Assembly: GCF_023923225.1 (NCBI RefSeq)
Contig: NZ_CP099489.1
Coordinates: 1,426,001-1,490,000 of the forward strand
Reading direction: 5' to 3'
Length of the DNA: 64,000 nt
Source of the DNA: Ornithinimicrobium faecis
Lineage (GTDB): Bacteria; Actinomycetota; Actinomycetes; Actinomycetales; Dermatophilaceae
Part shown: piece by piece, positions 32,844 through 41,794 of the stretch
Numbering within the stretch: the stretch's first letter is position 1
Layout of the letters: every line of letters starts with the position of its first letter
Translations under genes and position numbers: made by a program
Notes under the pieces: generated by a model
Database searches by the model: none
What the model was told of the DNA's origin: nothing
The model's input: only the letters and a program-made list of their open reading frames with translations

Positions 32844-34508
32844 GTGACAGCTCGGCTCGTCCCGCCAGATCCCGCGTTCACCACCCAGTCCGAGGCAGTG
32901 GTCTGGGAGGCGCTGTGCACACAGTTGGACGACGATTGCGTGCTGATGGCGAACCTACGTCTGGTCGGCGACGGCGGGGACCACGAGATCGACCTGATGG
33001 CACTGATCCCGGACGCGGGCATCGTGGTCATCGAGGTCAAGGGCGCCACCGTCTCCCAGGACGCCCAGGGCCAGTGGCAGGTGCGCAGCAAGGAGGGCAC
33101 GCGCAGGATCGATCCGGCCGGGCAACTGGCGCGCGGCAAATATGCCCTGCGGGAGTTCATCGAGGCGGATCCGCGGTGGGGGCGCACGCGGGTGCGCTGG
33201 GGGCATGCCCTCGTCATCCCCTACACGGCGGTCGATGACGACTTCGCGACCCCCGAGCTCCCGCGCTCCATCATCCACGGTCGCGACGACCTGCCGCGGC
33301 TCGCGGACCGGCTGCGTGCACAGCTGCGCCAGCAGGAGACGGGGCACCGGGTGCCCAAGGACAGGGACATCGAGGACCTGCTGACCATCTGGCGGGGACG
33401 GCGCCACGTCGAGGCCTCGATCGTGGCCGAGGCGGAGGAGCGGGAGGCAACCAACAACGCCCAGCTCACCCAGGAGCAGGCCATGCTGCTGCGGGTGACC
33501 CGCCTGCTCAACCGGGTGGACATCCGCGGCGGGGCAGGCAGCGGCAAGACGGTGCTGGCGCTGACCCAGGCCAAGGAACTCACCCGGGGCAGCGGCACGG
33601 AGGGGCGACCGTCCCAGCGCGTGGCCCTGCTCTGCTACTCGCTCGGGCTGGCGACCTATCTGCAGCGCGAGGTGGACGTGGTCAAGCGAAAGCACCGTCC
33701 TGCCTACGTTGGCACCTTCCACGGTCTCGGTCGGCTCTGGGGTGCACCCGACGGAGACCGGGATGACAGTCCCTTCTGGGAGGAGGAACTGCCGGCGCTC
33801 ATGCTCGAGCTGGCCCAGGGGCTGCCCGAGAAGGAGAAGTTCGACGCGATCGTGGTCGATGAGGCGCAGGACTTTGCGACCTCGTGGTGGGCCCCCCTGC
33901 TCGCGGCGCTGCGTGACCCGGACGAGGGCGGTCTGTATATCTACTCCGACGAGAAGCAGCGTCTCTTCGAGCGCTTCGGGCGCCCGCCGATCGAGCTCGT
34001 GCCCCTGGTGCTCGACCACAATCTGCGCAACACCAAACAGATCGCTGGCGCCTTCGAACCGTTGGCCCCGGCACGGATGCGACAGCTCGGTGGCGACGGA
34101 CCCGAGGTGACCTTCATCCCCACCACTGCCGACGAGGCCGTCGACGTGGCCGACGACCAGGTCGACCAACTGCTCGACGCGGGCTGGGAGCCGCGGCACG
34201 TCGCGCTGATCACCACCCAGTCCCGTCACCCCCAGCAGATCGAGCTCACGGAGCACCGTGGGCAGGAGGGCTACTGGGCCAGCTTCTGGGACGCCGATGA
34301 GGTCTTCTACGGCAACGTCCTGGGCTGCAAGGGGATGGAACGGCGCGCGGTCGTGCTCTGCATCAACTCCGATGCCACCGCTCGGGCCGCGGAGCGGCTC
34401 TACGTCGGGATGTCCCGGGCCACGGACCAGCTCGTCGTGGTCGGTGACCCGGCCTGGGTCCGCGAGGTCGGTGGCTACGAGGTCGCCCGCAAACTCGGCC
34501 TGCCCTGA
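32844..34508 (+). CDS. NERD nuclease domain - SF1 helicase fusion
   Basis: A 554-residue protein. The N-terminal NERD domain has the PD-(D/E)xK core: Asp50 in HEIDLMAL, Glu64 and Lys66 in VVIEVKG. Then come UvrD/Rep-like helicase motifs: Walker A GGAGSGKT (about 229-237), VVDEAQDF (about 338-344) and the C-terminal RLYVGMSRATDQLVVVGD. GTG 32844 has AAGGAGG 4 bases upstream. Similar proteins occur alone or in defence islands; here it stands alone between a MATE exporter and a copper operon. Its role (DNA repair or anti-phage) is open. Confidence 0.87.
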   Translation: MTARLVPPDPAFTTQSEAVVWEALCTQLDDDCVLMANLRLVGDGGDHEIDLMALIPDAGIVVIEVKGATVSQDAQGQWQVRSKEGTRRIDPAGQLARGKYALREFIEADPRWGRTRVRWGHALVIPYTAVDDDFATPELPRSIIHGRDDLPRLADRLRAQLRQQETGHRVPKDRDIEDLLTIWRGRRHVEASIVAEAEEREATNNAQLTQEQAMLLRVTRLLNRVDIRGGAGSGKTVLALTQAKELTRGSGTEGRPSQRVALLCYSLGLATYLQREVDVVKRKHRPAYVGTFHGLGRLWGAPDGDRDDSPFWEEELPALMLELAQGLPEKEKFDAIVVDEAQDFATSWWAPLLAALRDPDEGGLYIYSDEKQRLFERFGRPPIELVPLVLDHNLRNTKQIAGAFEPLAPARMRQLGGDGPEVTFIPTTADEAVDVADDQVDQLLDAGWEPRHVALITTQSRHPQQIELTEHRGQEGYWASFWDADEVFYGNVLGCKGMERRAVVLCINSDATARAAERLYVGMSRATDQLVVVGDPAWVREVGGYEVARKLGLP

Positions 34509-34531
34509 TGTGACCTGAACTCACACCCTGG

Positions 34532-34554
34532 GGCCCCGGTGGGGACCCGGGGCC
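34532..34554 (+). terminator. GC-rich terminator after the NERD-helicase gene
   Basis: GGCCCCGG (34532-34539) pairs with CCGGGGCC (34547-34554) around a 7-base loop, 23 bases after the stop. No U tract. Confidence 0.6.
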
Positions 34555-34590
34555 ATCGAGCGACGACGCCATCCATCTGACGCCCCTCAT

Positions 34591-34644
34591 TTGACACGGG
34601 TACCCCCTATGGGTATATGTTCTGACTACTACCCCCTAGAGGTA
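34591..34644 (+). promoter_or_regulatory. Copper operon promoter with two CsoR-like operators
   Basis: TTGACA (34591-34596) and TATATG (34614-34619) are 17 bases apart, a good promoter. TACCCCCTATGGGTA (34601-34615) lies between the boxes; TACCCCCTAGAGGTA (34630-34644) lies downstream, 29 bases centre to centre. The G/C-rich arms with a short centre match the CsoR operator style. Apo-CsoR would repress; Cu(I) would relieve it. Confidence 0.75.
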
Positions 34645-34665
34645 TCCAACGAAGAGGAGAGAGTC

Positions 34666-34875
34666 ATGGAGCAGCGTGAGTACCAGGTGACGGGCATGAC
34701 GTGCGGGCACTGCGAGTCGTCCGTGCGCGAGGAGGTCGGTCAGATCGTTGGTGTTGAGGGCATCGAGGTGAGCGCGTCCAGCGGTCGTCTCGTGCTGAGC
34801 ACCACCGAGCCGGTCGACGACGCGGCGGTGCTGGCCGCGGTGGACGAGGCGGGTTATCAGGCGGCGCGGGTCTGA
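34666..34875 (+). CDS. copZ: CopZ-like heavy-metal-associated copper chaperone
   Basis: A 69-residue HMA-domain protein with the Cu(I)-binding GMTCGHCESSV motif at residues 10-20. It would pass copper to CopA. ATG 34666 follows AGGAGA. Its stop overlaps the next small gene (TGATG). It is the first gene after the two CsoR-like boxes, so it should be the most directly copper-induced. Confidence 0.88.
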   Translation: MEQREYQVTGMTCGHCESSVREEVGQIVGVEGIEVSASSGRLVLSTTEPVDDAAVLAAVDEAGYQAARV

Positions 34876-35030
34876 TGTCGGTTCCTGCTCGACTCGGCCT
34901 GTATGGCGCCGCGCTCGTGGTGGTCTTCGGGGCGTCGGCCGCTGTTGCCAGCGCCGTCGTGCCTGAGGAGACCGTGTCGTCCTGGACCCAGCAGGTCGAG
35001 GACATCAGCCAGGAGGACACCGACCACTGA
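34875..35030 (+). CDS. Small membrane protein of the copper operon
   Basis: A 51-residue ORF beginning one base inside the chaperone's stop (TGATG). It has a hydrophobic helix (GLYGAALVVVFGASAAVASAV) and an acidic C-terminal tail (VEDISQEDTDH). The CopA gene begins 58 bases later. Short membrane proteins sit at this position in other actinobacterial copper operons as far as I recall, but no function is known to me. It could assist CopA or bind metal with its acidic/His tail. Confidence 0.68.
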   Translation: MSVPARLGLYGAALVVVFGASAAVASAVVPEETVSSWTQQVEDISQEDTDH

Positions 35031-35088
35031 CCTGGTCGTGTCCGTTACGTAAGTCGCGCCGGTCGTGCGCGGGAAAGAAGTTGTGAGG

Positions 35089-37485
35089 ATGTCTGCAGCG
35101 CCAGCCCCGGAGAATGTGGGACGGCCCGTCGAGTTGATGATCGGCGGAATGACCTGCGCGTCGTGCGCGATGCGGGTTGAGAAGAAGCTCAACAAGCTCG
35201 ACGGCGTCACGGCCTCGGTGAACTACGCCACGGAGAAGGCCCAGGTCAGTGTCCCGGAGGGCACTGATGTCGCAGCCCTGATCGCCGAGGTCGAGAAGAC
35301 CGGTTACACCGCCGCTCTGCCGAGGACGGAGGTGTCGACTGCCCGGGAGGACGAGGGTGAGGAGGTCGACCCGGAGCTGACGGCGCTGCGCCACCGGCTC
35401 ATCGGCTCCGTCCTGCTCTCGGTGCCGGTCATCGCGATGTCGATGATCCCGGCCCTGCAGCTCACATACTGGCAGTGGGCGTCCCTGACGCTGACCGCGC
35501 CCGTGGTGGTGTGGGCTGCCTGGCCGTTCCACAAGGCGGCGTGGACGAACCTGCGCCACGGTGCGGCGACGATGGACACGCTCATCTCGGTGGGCACGGG
35601 CGCGGCTTTCCTGTGGTCCTTGTATGCCCTCTTCCTCGGCACTGCCGGGGTCCCTGGCGTGACGCACCCCTTTGAGTTGACGGTGGCACCGACCGATGGT
35701 GCTGCCAACATCTATCTCGAGGTCGCCGCCGGGGTCACGATGTTCATCCTGGCCGGGCGCTATTTTGAGAAGCGCTCCAAGCGGCAGGCCGGCGCGGCAC
35801 TGCGTGCCCTGTTGGAGATGGGCGCCAAGGACGTCGCGGTGCTCCGCGACGGCGTCGAGACTCGCATCCCCACCGCAGACCTGGCGGCCGGCGACGAGTT
35901 CGTTGTGCGCCCCGGCGAGAAGATCGCCACCGACGGTGTCATCGTGACCGGCAGCTCCGCAGTCGACGCCTCGATGCTCACTGGTGAGTCGGTGCCGGTC
36001 GAGGTCACCGTCGGTGACGCGGTCACCGGCGCCACGGTCAACGCCGGTGGCCGCCTCGTGGTGCGCGCCACCCGCGTCGGCGCCGACACGCAGTTGGCGC
36101 AGATGGCTCAGATGGTGGAGGACGCGCAGTCCGGCAAGGCCGAGATCCAGCGCCTGGCCGACCGGATCTCCGGGGTCTTCGTGCCGATCGCGATCGCCAT
36201 CGCCGTGGCTGCCCTGGGCGCCTGGATCGGTGCTGGATTCCCGCTCAGTGCCGCGTTCACGGCCGCCGTGGCCGTGCTGATCATCGCCTGCCCGTGCGCG
36301 CTGGGCCTGGCCACGCCGACCGCGCTGCTCGTCGGCACGGGACGGGGGGCTCAGCTGGGCATCCTCATCAAGGGCCCCGAGGTCCTGGAGTCCACCCGCA
36401 AGATCGACACCGTGGTGCTCGACAAGACCGGCACCGTGACCACCGGCAAGATGACGCTGACCGATGTCATCACCGAACCAGGCACCGACCGGGCCACGTT
36501 GCTGCGCCTGGCCGGCGCGCTGGAGAACTCCTCCGAGCACCCCATCGCCCAGGCCATCGCCAAGGGGGCCGTCCAGGAGGTCGGCGACCTCCCGGACCCC
36601 GAGGACTTCAGCAACGTTGAGGGCAAGGGTGTCCAGGGCATCGTCGAGGGCCACGCGGTCCTCGTCGGTCGCGACTCACTCCTCGCCGACTGGTCACAGC
36701 ACCTCAGCGCAGACCTCGCGTCGGCCAAGGCCGCCGCGGAATCCCAGGGCAAGACGGCTGTCGCGGTCGGCTGGGATGGTCAGGCTCGCGGCGTGCTGGT
36801 GGTGGCCGACACGGTCAAACCCACCAGTGCGCAGGCGATCCGTCAACTCACGGCCCTCGGGCTGACCCCGGTGCTGCTCACCGGCGACAACACGGCGGTC
36901 GCTCAGCAGATTGCCGCAGAGGTCGGCATCGAGCAGGTCATCGCCGAGGTCCTGCCCCAGGACAAGGTCGACGTCATCACCGCGCTGCAGGCCGAGGGCA
37001 AGGTCGTCGCGATGGTTGGCGACGGAGTCAACGACGCCGCAGCGCTGGCCCAGGCCGACCTCGGTCTGGCCATGGGCACCGGCACCGACGTCGCGATCCA
37101 GGCTGCCGACATCACCCTCGTGCGCGGTGACCTGCGCAGCGCCGCAGACGCGATCCGCCTGTCCCGCAAGACCCTGGGCACCATCAAGACCAACCTGTTC
37201 TGGGCGTTCGCCTACAACACGGCCGCGATCCCACTGGCCGCCCTGGGCCTACTCAACCCCATGCTCGCCGGGGCAGCCATGGCCTTCTCCAGCGTCTTCG
37301 TCGTCGGCAACAGCCTGCGACTGCGCTCCTTCAAGAGCAGGATCGACACCACAGCCGCCCCGGCCGCAGCGCCGAGCCCTCGCACGGCTTCGCCAGTCAG
37401 CGTCGGATGCACCCCACTCAGCACACCCCCGAAACGGAGACCAGATCATGACCGCCACCACGGAAGCTGTCATCACCGGCGTTGA
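35089..37485 (+). CDS. copA: Copper-exporting P1B-type ATPase
   Basis: A 798-residue ATPase. One N-terminal HMA domain has GGMTCASC (Cys23, Cys26). Eight membrane helices include the metal-selective CPC motif (401-403). TGES, DKTGT (Asp445 phosphorylated), SSEHP and GDGVND (about 643-648) are present. It exports Cu(I) from the cytosol. The C-terminus is odd: after the last helix about 50 residues follow, ending in the His/Cys-rich [13 protein letters not shown], which is read from the first 38 bases of csoR in another frame. The ATG at 35089 was chosen because homologues start near here; an upstream GTG also exists. Confidence 0.92.
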   Translation: MSAAPAPENVGRPVELMIGGMTCASCAMRVEKKLNKLDGVTASVNYATEKAQVSVPEGTDVAALIAEVEKTGYTAALPRTEVSTAREDEGEEVDPELTALRHRLIGSVLLSVPVIAMSMIPALQLTYWQWASLTLTAPVVVWAAWPFHKAAWTNLRHGAATMDTLISVGTGAAFLWSLYALFLGTAGVPGVTHPFELTVAPTDGAANIYLEVAAGVTMFILAGRYFEKRSKRQAGAALRALLEMGAKDVAVLRDGVETRIPTADLAAGDEFVVRPGEKIATDGVIVTGSSAVDASMLTGESVPVEVTVGDAVTGATVNAGGRLVVRATRVGADTQLAQMAQMVEDAQSGKAEIQRLADRISGVFVPIAIAIAVAALGAWIGAGFPLSAAFTAAVAVLIIACPCALGLATPTALLVGTGRGAQLGILIKGPEVLESTRKIDTVVLDKTGTVTTGKMTLTDVITEPGTDRATLLRLAGALENSSEHPIAQAIAKGAVQEVGDLPDPEDFSNVEGKGVQGIVEGHAVLVGRDSLLADWSQHLSADLASAKAAAESQGKTAVAVGWDGQARGVLVVADTVKPTSAQAIRQLTALGLTPVLLTGDNTAVAQQIAAEVGIEQVIAEVLPQDKVDVITALQAEGKVVAMVGDGVNDAAALAQADLGLAMGTGTDVAIQAADITLVRGDLRSAADAIRLSRKTLGTIKTNLFWAFAYNTAAIPLAALGLLNPMLAGAAMAFSSVFVVGNSLRLRSFKSRIDTTAAPAAAPSPRTASPVSVGCTPLSTPPKRRPDHDRHHGSCHHRR

Positions 37486-37813
37486 GGCTGACGCTAACGC
37501 GCCCGAAACCGGCGGGCACGAGGCTCACGCTGGACACGGCTACATCACCGACAAAGCCCGCTACCTGGCACGGCTGAAGCGCATCGAGGGGCAAGCCCGT
37601 GGGATCCACCGGATGGTCGACGAGGAGCAATACTGCATCGACATCCTCACCCAGGTCAGTGCCCTGACCAGCGCGCTGCAGGGCGTGGCCCTCGGACTGC
37701 TCGACGACCACCTCGCGCACTGCGTGGTCGACGCAGCCAGGGCCGGCGGCCAGGACGCGGAGGACAAGATGAAGGAAGCCTCGGACGCCATCGCACGGCT
37801 CGTCCGCTCCTGA
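37448..37813 (+). CDS. csoR: CsoR-family copper-sensing repressor
   Basis: A 121-residue all-helical repressor. The Cu(I) ligands are Cys63 in QYCIDIL, His88 and Cys92 in DDHLAHC, with the 25/4 spacing of Mycobacterium tuberculosis CsoR (Cys36, His61, Cys65). A His-containing N-terminal tail ([10 protein letters not shown]) is extra. ATG 37448 has GGAGA upstream and lies 38 bases inside the copA reading frame, so the two overlap. It should repress the promoter at 34591-34644. Confidence 0.9.
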   Translation: MTATTEAVITGVEADANAPETGGHEAHAGHGYITDKARYLARLKRIEGQARGIHRMVDEEQYCIDILTQVSALTSALQGVALGLLDDHLAHCVVDAARAGGQDAEDKMKEASDAIARLVRS

Positions 37814-37908
37814 CACGTCGCCGTTCGAGGGTCAGCTCGAGGCTGCGGGCCGTCACCTGCAGAGGCGCACGTCGCGGCAGACTGGAAGGGTCGATCAACG
37901 ACTCGGAG

Positions 37909-38412
37909 TCAGAGGCGCTGGAAGCCCGCCCGCTCATAGAGGGCGTGGGCGGCCGGTGACGTGCCCTCGCCGAAGCGCAACGAGAGGGTTGCGTCGCCGG
38001 CCAGCGCACAGGCGTGAATGGCGTGGTCCAGCAGCGCTCGACCGACGGCCAGCCCCTGTGCGTCGGGGTGGACGAACAGGTCGATGATGAAGGGCCCGTC
38101 CAGCTCCGGGTCCCAGATGGATCGTTCGACCACCAGGATCGCCCCGACGGGTTGGCCCGCGTGCACGGCGACCGTGGTCGCGTCGGGTCGCAGCGTGCCG
38201 AACTCGCCTTGGAAGGTGTCGTCGATCTCCTGTCGCGCCTCGGCCAGGTCGCTGGCAGCAACACCAGCCGGGTATGCCGCGAGGTAGGCGGCGGCGAGGG
38301 CGTCACGGTCGGCGGGGGAGACGGATCGCAAGGTAACGGCGGTTGGTGCGTTGGGTGCTGCGGGGGCGGTTGGGCGCCCGGCGAGCGGCAGGGCCATCAG
38401 GTCTGAGGGCAT
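37909..38412 (-). CDS. GNAT-family N-acetyltransferase
   Basis: A 167-residue protein. The acetyl-CoA-binding region reads LFVHPDAQGLAVGRALLDHA, followed by the family's terminal YERAGFQRL. The first 25 residues are Pro/Ala-rich and may be a linker or reflect an upstream start; a second ATG is five codons later. The substrate is unknown. The gap to csoR (95 bases) is empty. Confidence 0.85.
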   Translation of the reverse strand: MPSDLMALPLAGRPTAPAAPNAPTAVTLRSVSPADRDALAAAYLAAYPAGVAASDLAEARQEIDDTFQGEFGTLRPDATTVAVHAGQPVGAILVVERSIWDPELDGPFIIDLFVHPDAQGLAVGRALLDHAIHACALAGDATLSLRFGEGTSPAAHALYERAGFQRL

Positions 38413-38553
38413 GGGTGTTCCGTTCGATGGGTCGAAAGAGTGGCTGGACCGGCATCAGGAACAGAACATGACACTGATCCTAGGAGGCGAGCGGCACGGG
38501 GCAACCGATTTTCGCGATGCCCACTGGACCGTCGGTGGTGGCGAGGCGCAGGA

Positions 38554-39756
38554 TCAACGCAACGACTCGGCATACTCCTGGCTCATCCGGTCCACCTCAC
38601 CCAGGATCCGGGCACCGGCGGCCTCGTCGGGGCTGACCGCGGTGGGGAAGCCGTCCTGGATCAGGACCGGGCTCCACGCGCTCTCGCGCACGCCCTCTGG
38701 GCCGAGGGTCAGGTGCAGCACGGCGCTGTCGGACTCGGTCCAGCCGTTCGGATAGTCGAAGACGAAGTTGCCCAGGCTCCAGGCGACCAAGCTGCCGTCG
38801 TCACGGCCGTGAGCCGCCTGCAACTGGTGCGGGTGCGCACCGAGCACGGCGGTCGCGCCGGCCCCCAGCGCTGCGTTGCCGGCGGCCTGCTGCTCGGGGC
38901 TGAGGTGCTCGGTGGACTCAAAGCCGCTGTGCAGCAACACGATCACGTGGTCGGCGTCAGTCTGTGCCGCCTGCACGTCCTCGGCGATCACCGTGGGGTC
39001 CGCCCAGGCGAGTCCGGGCGTGGTGTCGGTCGCAGTCCACTCCTGCGAGTCAAAACCGTTGCGCTCGACCGGCATCTGCAGATAGGCCAGGAAGGCGATG
39101 CGCATCCCGTTGCTCTCGAGGATGACCGGCTCACGGGCCGCCTCGATGGTCTGGCCGACGCCGACGTGGGCGATGTCCGCCTGCTCGAGCAACCCCGTGG
39201 TGGAGTCCATGCACTCGGGCCCGAAGTCGAGGATGTGATTGTTGGCCAGGCTGACCAGGTCGAACGACCCGTCGGTCAGCACGTCCAGGGACGAGGGGTC
39301 GGCCCGCAGTGGATACGCCTTGTCATCCGCGGTGCCACCGGTGCACAGGGGGCTCTCCAGGTTGCCGATGGTCAGGTCGGCGTCGTGCAGCTCCTCGCGC
39401 ACCCCGGCCAGCACCGCATCGGTGCCCTGGGCCTGGATCCGGTCACCCACCTTGCGACCGAGCATGATGTCGCCCACGACGGCCAGGCGCACCTCTGTGT
39501 CCGGGGAGAGTGTGGACTGCGGATCCGCCGGCTCCGTGGTGGGCTCCGGAACGGCCTCAGCTTCGGCGGGCTCAGGCTCCTCAGTGGGCTCGCTCGAGTT
39601 GGCCGCCTGGGGCGGCGCAGGGGAGGGCTGGTTGCTCCCGCCACTGGTGCCCGACAGCGGGGCCGAGAGGGTGCAGAGCGCCAGCACCAGCGCGCCTGTG
39701 ACGAGCACAGGGCGGCTGGCCGGGCGCGCAGGAACCCGGTGGCGCGGTCGTGACAC
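38554..39756 (-). CDS. Secreted CapA-family (poly-gamma-glutamate biosynthesis-like) metallophosphatase
   Basis: A 400-residue protein with a signal peptide or N-terminal anchor (VLVTGALVLALCTLSAPLSG), then a Pro/Glu-rich spacer to about residue 85. The CapA domain has GDIMLGRKVGD, GNLESPLC, LANNHILDFG, VLLHSGFE, GAHPHQLQ and SLGNFVFDYP, the metallophosphatase-like motifs. It is likely to act on cell-surface polymers. The GTG start is the only one that keeps the signal sequence. Confidence 0.83.
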   Translation of the reverse strand: MSRPRHRVPARPASRPVLVTGALVLALCTLSAPLSGTSGGSNQPSPAPPQAANSSEPTEEPEPAEAEAVPEPTTEPADPQSTLSPDTEVRLAVVGDIMLGRKVGDRIQAQGTDAVLAGVREELHDADLTIGNLESPLCTGGTADDKAYPLRADPSSLDVLTDGSFDLVSLANNHILDFGPECMDSTTGLLEQADIAHVGVGQTIEAAREPVILESNGMRIAFLAYLQMPVERNGFDSQEWTATDTTPGLAWADPTVIAEDVQAAQTDADHVIVLLHSGFESTEHLSPEQQAAGNAALGAGATAVLGAHPHQLQAAHGRDDGSLVAWSLGNFVFDYPNGWTESDSAVLHLTLGPEGVRESAWSPVLIQDGFPTAVSPDEAAGARILGEVDRMSQEYAESLR

Positions 39757-39853
39757 GAGATGATCCCCCGAAGCAGGTGACTGAGTCGACCGAGGCTAAC
39801 GCGGTCTGCCCAGTCACCCCAATCGCCGGGTCGCTGGCGGCTCAGAGGGCGGG

Positions 39854-40249
39854 TCAGTCCGTGAGGAGTTTCCACCCGAGTGCTCGGGCAGCGCGCCGGT
39901 CGAAGGTCACGGTCTCGGTCACCCCGAACAGTTCCATGGCTGCCTCAATCAACGCATCCGGGAAATCGGCCCCGGCCTCGGCAAGAGTGAGTGCGCGCAC
40001 GACCCCTTCACCATCGTCGAACTCCAGGGAACGCGTCGAGACCAACTGTGAGACGGCGGCCAGGCACGTATCTCGGGGATAGTGGTAGGACCGCGAGAGG
40101 ACCCAGTAGAACTCAGCCAGAGTCACTTGGGTGATGAAGCCGGGCGATTCCTCACTTAGCTGATCCATGACGCGCGCAGCGACAGCGAAGGCCGCGTTGT
40201 CGTCCTGCACGACGTAGCGCACGAGCACGTTCGTGTCGAGACCGATCAT
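39854..40249 (-). CDS. vapC: PIN-domain toxin (VapC-like)
   Basis: A 131-residue PIN ribonuclease. Acidic residues Asp5 (IGLDTNVLVR), Glu46 (TLAEFYW), Asp98 (ADFPDAL) and Asp117 (VTFDRRAA) form the catalytic site. The stop of the antitoxin gene overlaps its start by ATGA, the standard VapBC arrangement. It should cleave RNA when free of the antitoxin. The CapA gene is 97 bases further along. Confidence 0.88.
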   Translation of the reverse strand: MIGLDTNVLVRYVVQDDNAAFAVAARVMDQLSEESPGFITQVTLAEFYWVLSRSYHYPRDTCLAAVSQLVSTRSLEFDDGEGVVRALTLAEAGADFPDALIEAAMELFGVTETVTFDRRAARALGWKLLTD

Positions 40250-40524
40250 TCATCAGCCCGGGCACGTGCCGTCCCGGCGTTACCGCTCTCAGCAGCGGCC
40301 GCAGCCATGCCCTCGTCCATATCTGTGAGGGAGAGTGGTTGCTGTCCCTCCCGGTGCAGCATCCCGGCCAGGTCCGACACCTCTCCGGTGCGGGCGACCA
40401 GCCGATAGTGTCCGTCGCCGAGTTTGACGAAGAGCACCTTGGCGCCCGGAACCAGACCGAGATCATCCCGGACAACCTTGGGGACCGTGATCTGGCCTTT
40501 GCTCGTCATGGTCGCTGATGACAT
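40246..40524 (-). CDS. vapB: AbrB/VapB-type antitoxin
   Basis: A 92-residue protein. Residues 5-48 are an AbrB swapped-hairpin DNA-binding domain (TMTSKGQITVPKVVRDDLGL, VPGAKVLFVK). The acidic C-terminus (TDMDEGMAAAAAE) would cap the toxin. ATG 40524 has GGAGGAG 5 bases upstream. It should repress its own promoter at 40552-40557. Confidence 0.87.
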   Translation of the reverse strand: MSSATMTSKGQITVPKVVRDDLGLVPGAKVLFVKLGDGHYRLVARTGEVSDLAGMLHREGQQPLSLTDMDEGMAAAAAESGNAGTARARADE

Positions 40525-40527
40525 GGT

Positions 40528-40557
40528 GACTCCTCCTACACTTGTCCTTTCATTCTA
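40528..40557 (-). promoter_or_regulatory. Promoter -10 (TAGAAT) and ribosome-binding site of the toxin-antitoxin operon
   Basis: On the minus strand TAGAAT (40552-40557) lies about 28 bases before the antitoxin ATG, followed by AGGAGGAG. This is a leadered transcript, unlike the leaderless pattern of many neighbours. No clear -35 box. Confidence 0.45.
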
Positions 40558-40599
40558 CCGGAACGTAAGGAATCGTGCGGAGGGGTTGTGGAGGCGGCG

Positions 40600-41772
40600 T
40601 CAGCGACCGGCCGCGTCGGCGATGGCCCGGGCCGAGGTCACGACATCGGCTTCCGTCGTCCACCGACCCACACTGAGTCTGATGGCGCCGAGGGCTCGTT
40701 CGGGAGACAGGCCCATGGCCTCCAGGACAGGTGACGGGCGATCTTGCCCGGCGTGACAGGCCGACCCGGCGGAGGCCGCGACCAGATCGAGGTGGGGCAG
40801 CATGCTCAGGGCTCGGGTGCCGTCGATGCTCACATTCAGGGTGTTGGGCAGGCGCTGGTCCCGGTGACCGTTGAGGTGCACCCGCCCCGGCAGCAATGCA
40901 CTCAGGTGCTCCTCCAACAGATCACGCAACCGGGTGAGCCGAGCGCTCTCGCCACGGGTCAGGGCGTCCGCGGCCAGGTCGGCGGCGCGGCCCATCCCGA
41001 CGGCGAAGGCCACGTTCTCGGTCCCCGCGCGCAGACCCCGTTCCTGCCCGCCCCCGCCGATCACCGGGTGCAGGGCCACGCCGTCACGCACATACAGCGC
41101 CGCGATGCCCTTGGGCGCATACATCTTGTGCCCGACGATCGTCATCAGGTCGACGCCCAGCTCCGCGACGTCCAGGGCCATCTTGCCGGCGGACTGGGCC
41201 GCGTCTGTGTGCAGTAGCACGCCCGACTCACGCGTCACGGCTGCGATGTCCTGGATCGGTTGCAGCGTGCCGGTCTCGTTGTTGGCGTGCATGATTGAGA
41301 CCAGGACCGTGGCCGGGGTGATGGCCTCGGCCACCGAAGCAGCGGTGACCTGTCCGTGCTGATCCACCGGCAACACCGTCACGTCCACCCCGTGCCACTG
41401 CTGGAGCTCATCGCACGCGGCAAGCACGGCCGGGTGCTCAGTCGCCTGGGTGACCACGTGCGGTCGAGCCGGCCCTGCCGGGTGCAGGCCCAGCACCGCA
41501 CCCCGCACCGCCAGCAGGTCGGCCTCCGAGCCGGACCCGGTGAAGACGACCTCCTCAGACGCGGCCCCGACGAAGGCTGCAACCCGTCCCCGGGCATCCT
41601 CCAGCGCCTCCCGGGCGGCAACCCCGCGGGCATACGTGCTCGAGGGGTTGCCGAACCCCTCGGAGAGCCACGGCAGCAGCGCGTCCAGGACCGACGCGTC
41701 CACCGGGGTCGTCGCGTTGTGGTCGAGGTAGACGACCCCGGCGCCGGCACGATCGGCTGCCACGGTGCTCAC
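40600..41772 (-). CDS. Cysteine desulfurase (NifS/IscS-like)
   Basis: A 390-residue aminotransferase class V enzyme. It opens VVYLDHNATTPVD. The PLP lysine lies in VGHKMYAPKG and the sulfur-accepting Cys in SAGSACHAG. It provides sulfur for Fe-S clusters or thiolated tRNA; neither suf/isc nor mnmA genes are adjacent. The start follows a GGGGAGG site at close range (3 bases), and a second GTG three codons later may be used. It lies only 22 bases after the carbohydrate operon and may be read through from it. Confidence 0.9.
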   Translation of the reverse strand: MSTVAADRAGAGVVYLDHNATTPVDASVLDALLPWLSEGFGNPSSTYARGVAAREALEDARGRVAAFVGAASEEVVFTGSGSEADLLAVRGAVLGLHPAGPARPHVVTQATEHPAVLAACDELQQWHGVDVTVLPVDQHGQVTAASVAEAITPATVLVSIMHANNETGTLQPIQDIAAVTRESGVLLHTDAAQSAGKMALDVAELGVDLMTIVGHKMYAPKGIAALYVRDGVALHPVIGGGGQERGLRAGTENVAFAVGMGRAADLAADALTRGESARLTRLRDLLEEHLSALLPGRVHLNGHRDQRLPNTLNVSIDGTRALSMLPHLDLVAASAGSACHAGQDRPSPVLEAMGLSPERALGAIRLSVGRWTTEADVVTSARAIADAAGR

Positions 41773-41794
41773 CTGCCTCCCCGTGTGCTCCCTG

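Noticed and set aside
32844..34508. A multi-gene defence island around the NERD-helicase
   Set aside because: Neighbours are a MATE exporter and a copper operon; no restriction, retron or other defence genes are visible.
38440..39753. Open frame antisense to the CapA-like gene
   Set aside because: Composition typical of antisense frames; the minus strand has a clear domain structure.
39854..40524. VapBC as a novel toxin-antitoxin system
   Set aside because: PIN and AbrB motifs and the 4-base overlap are ordinary for this class.
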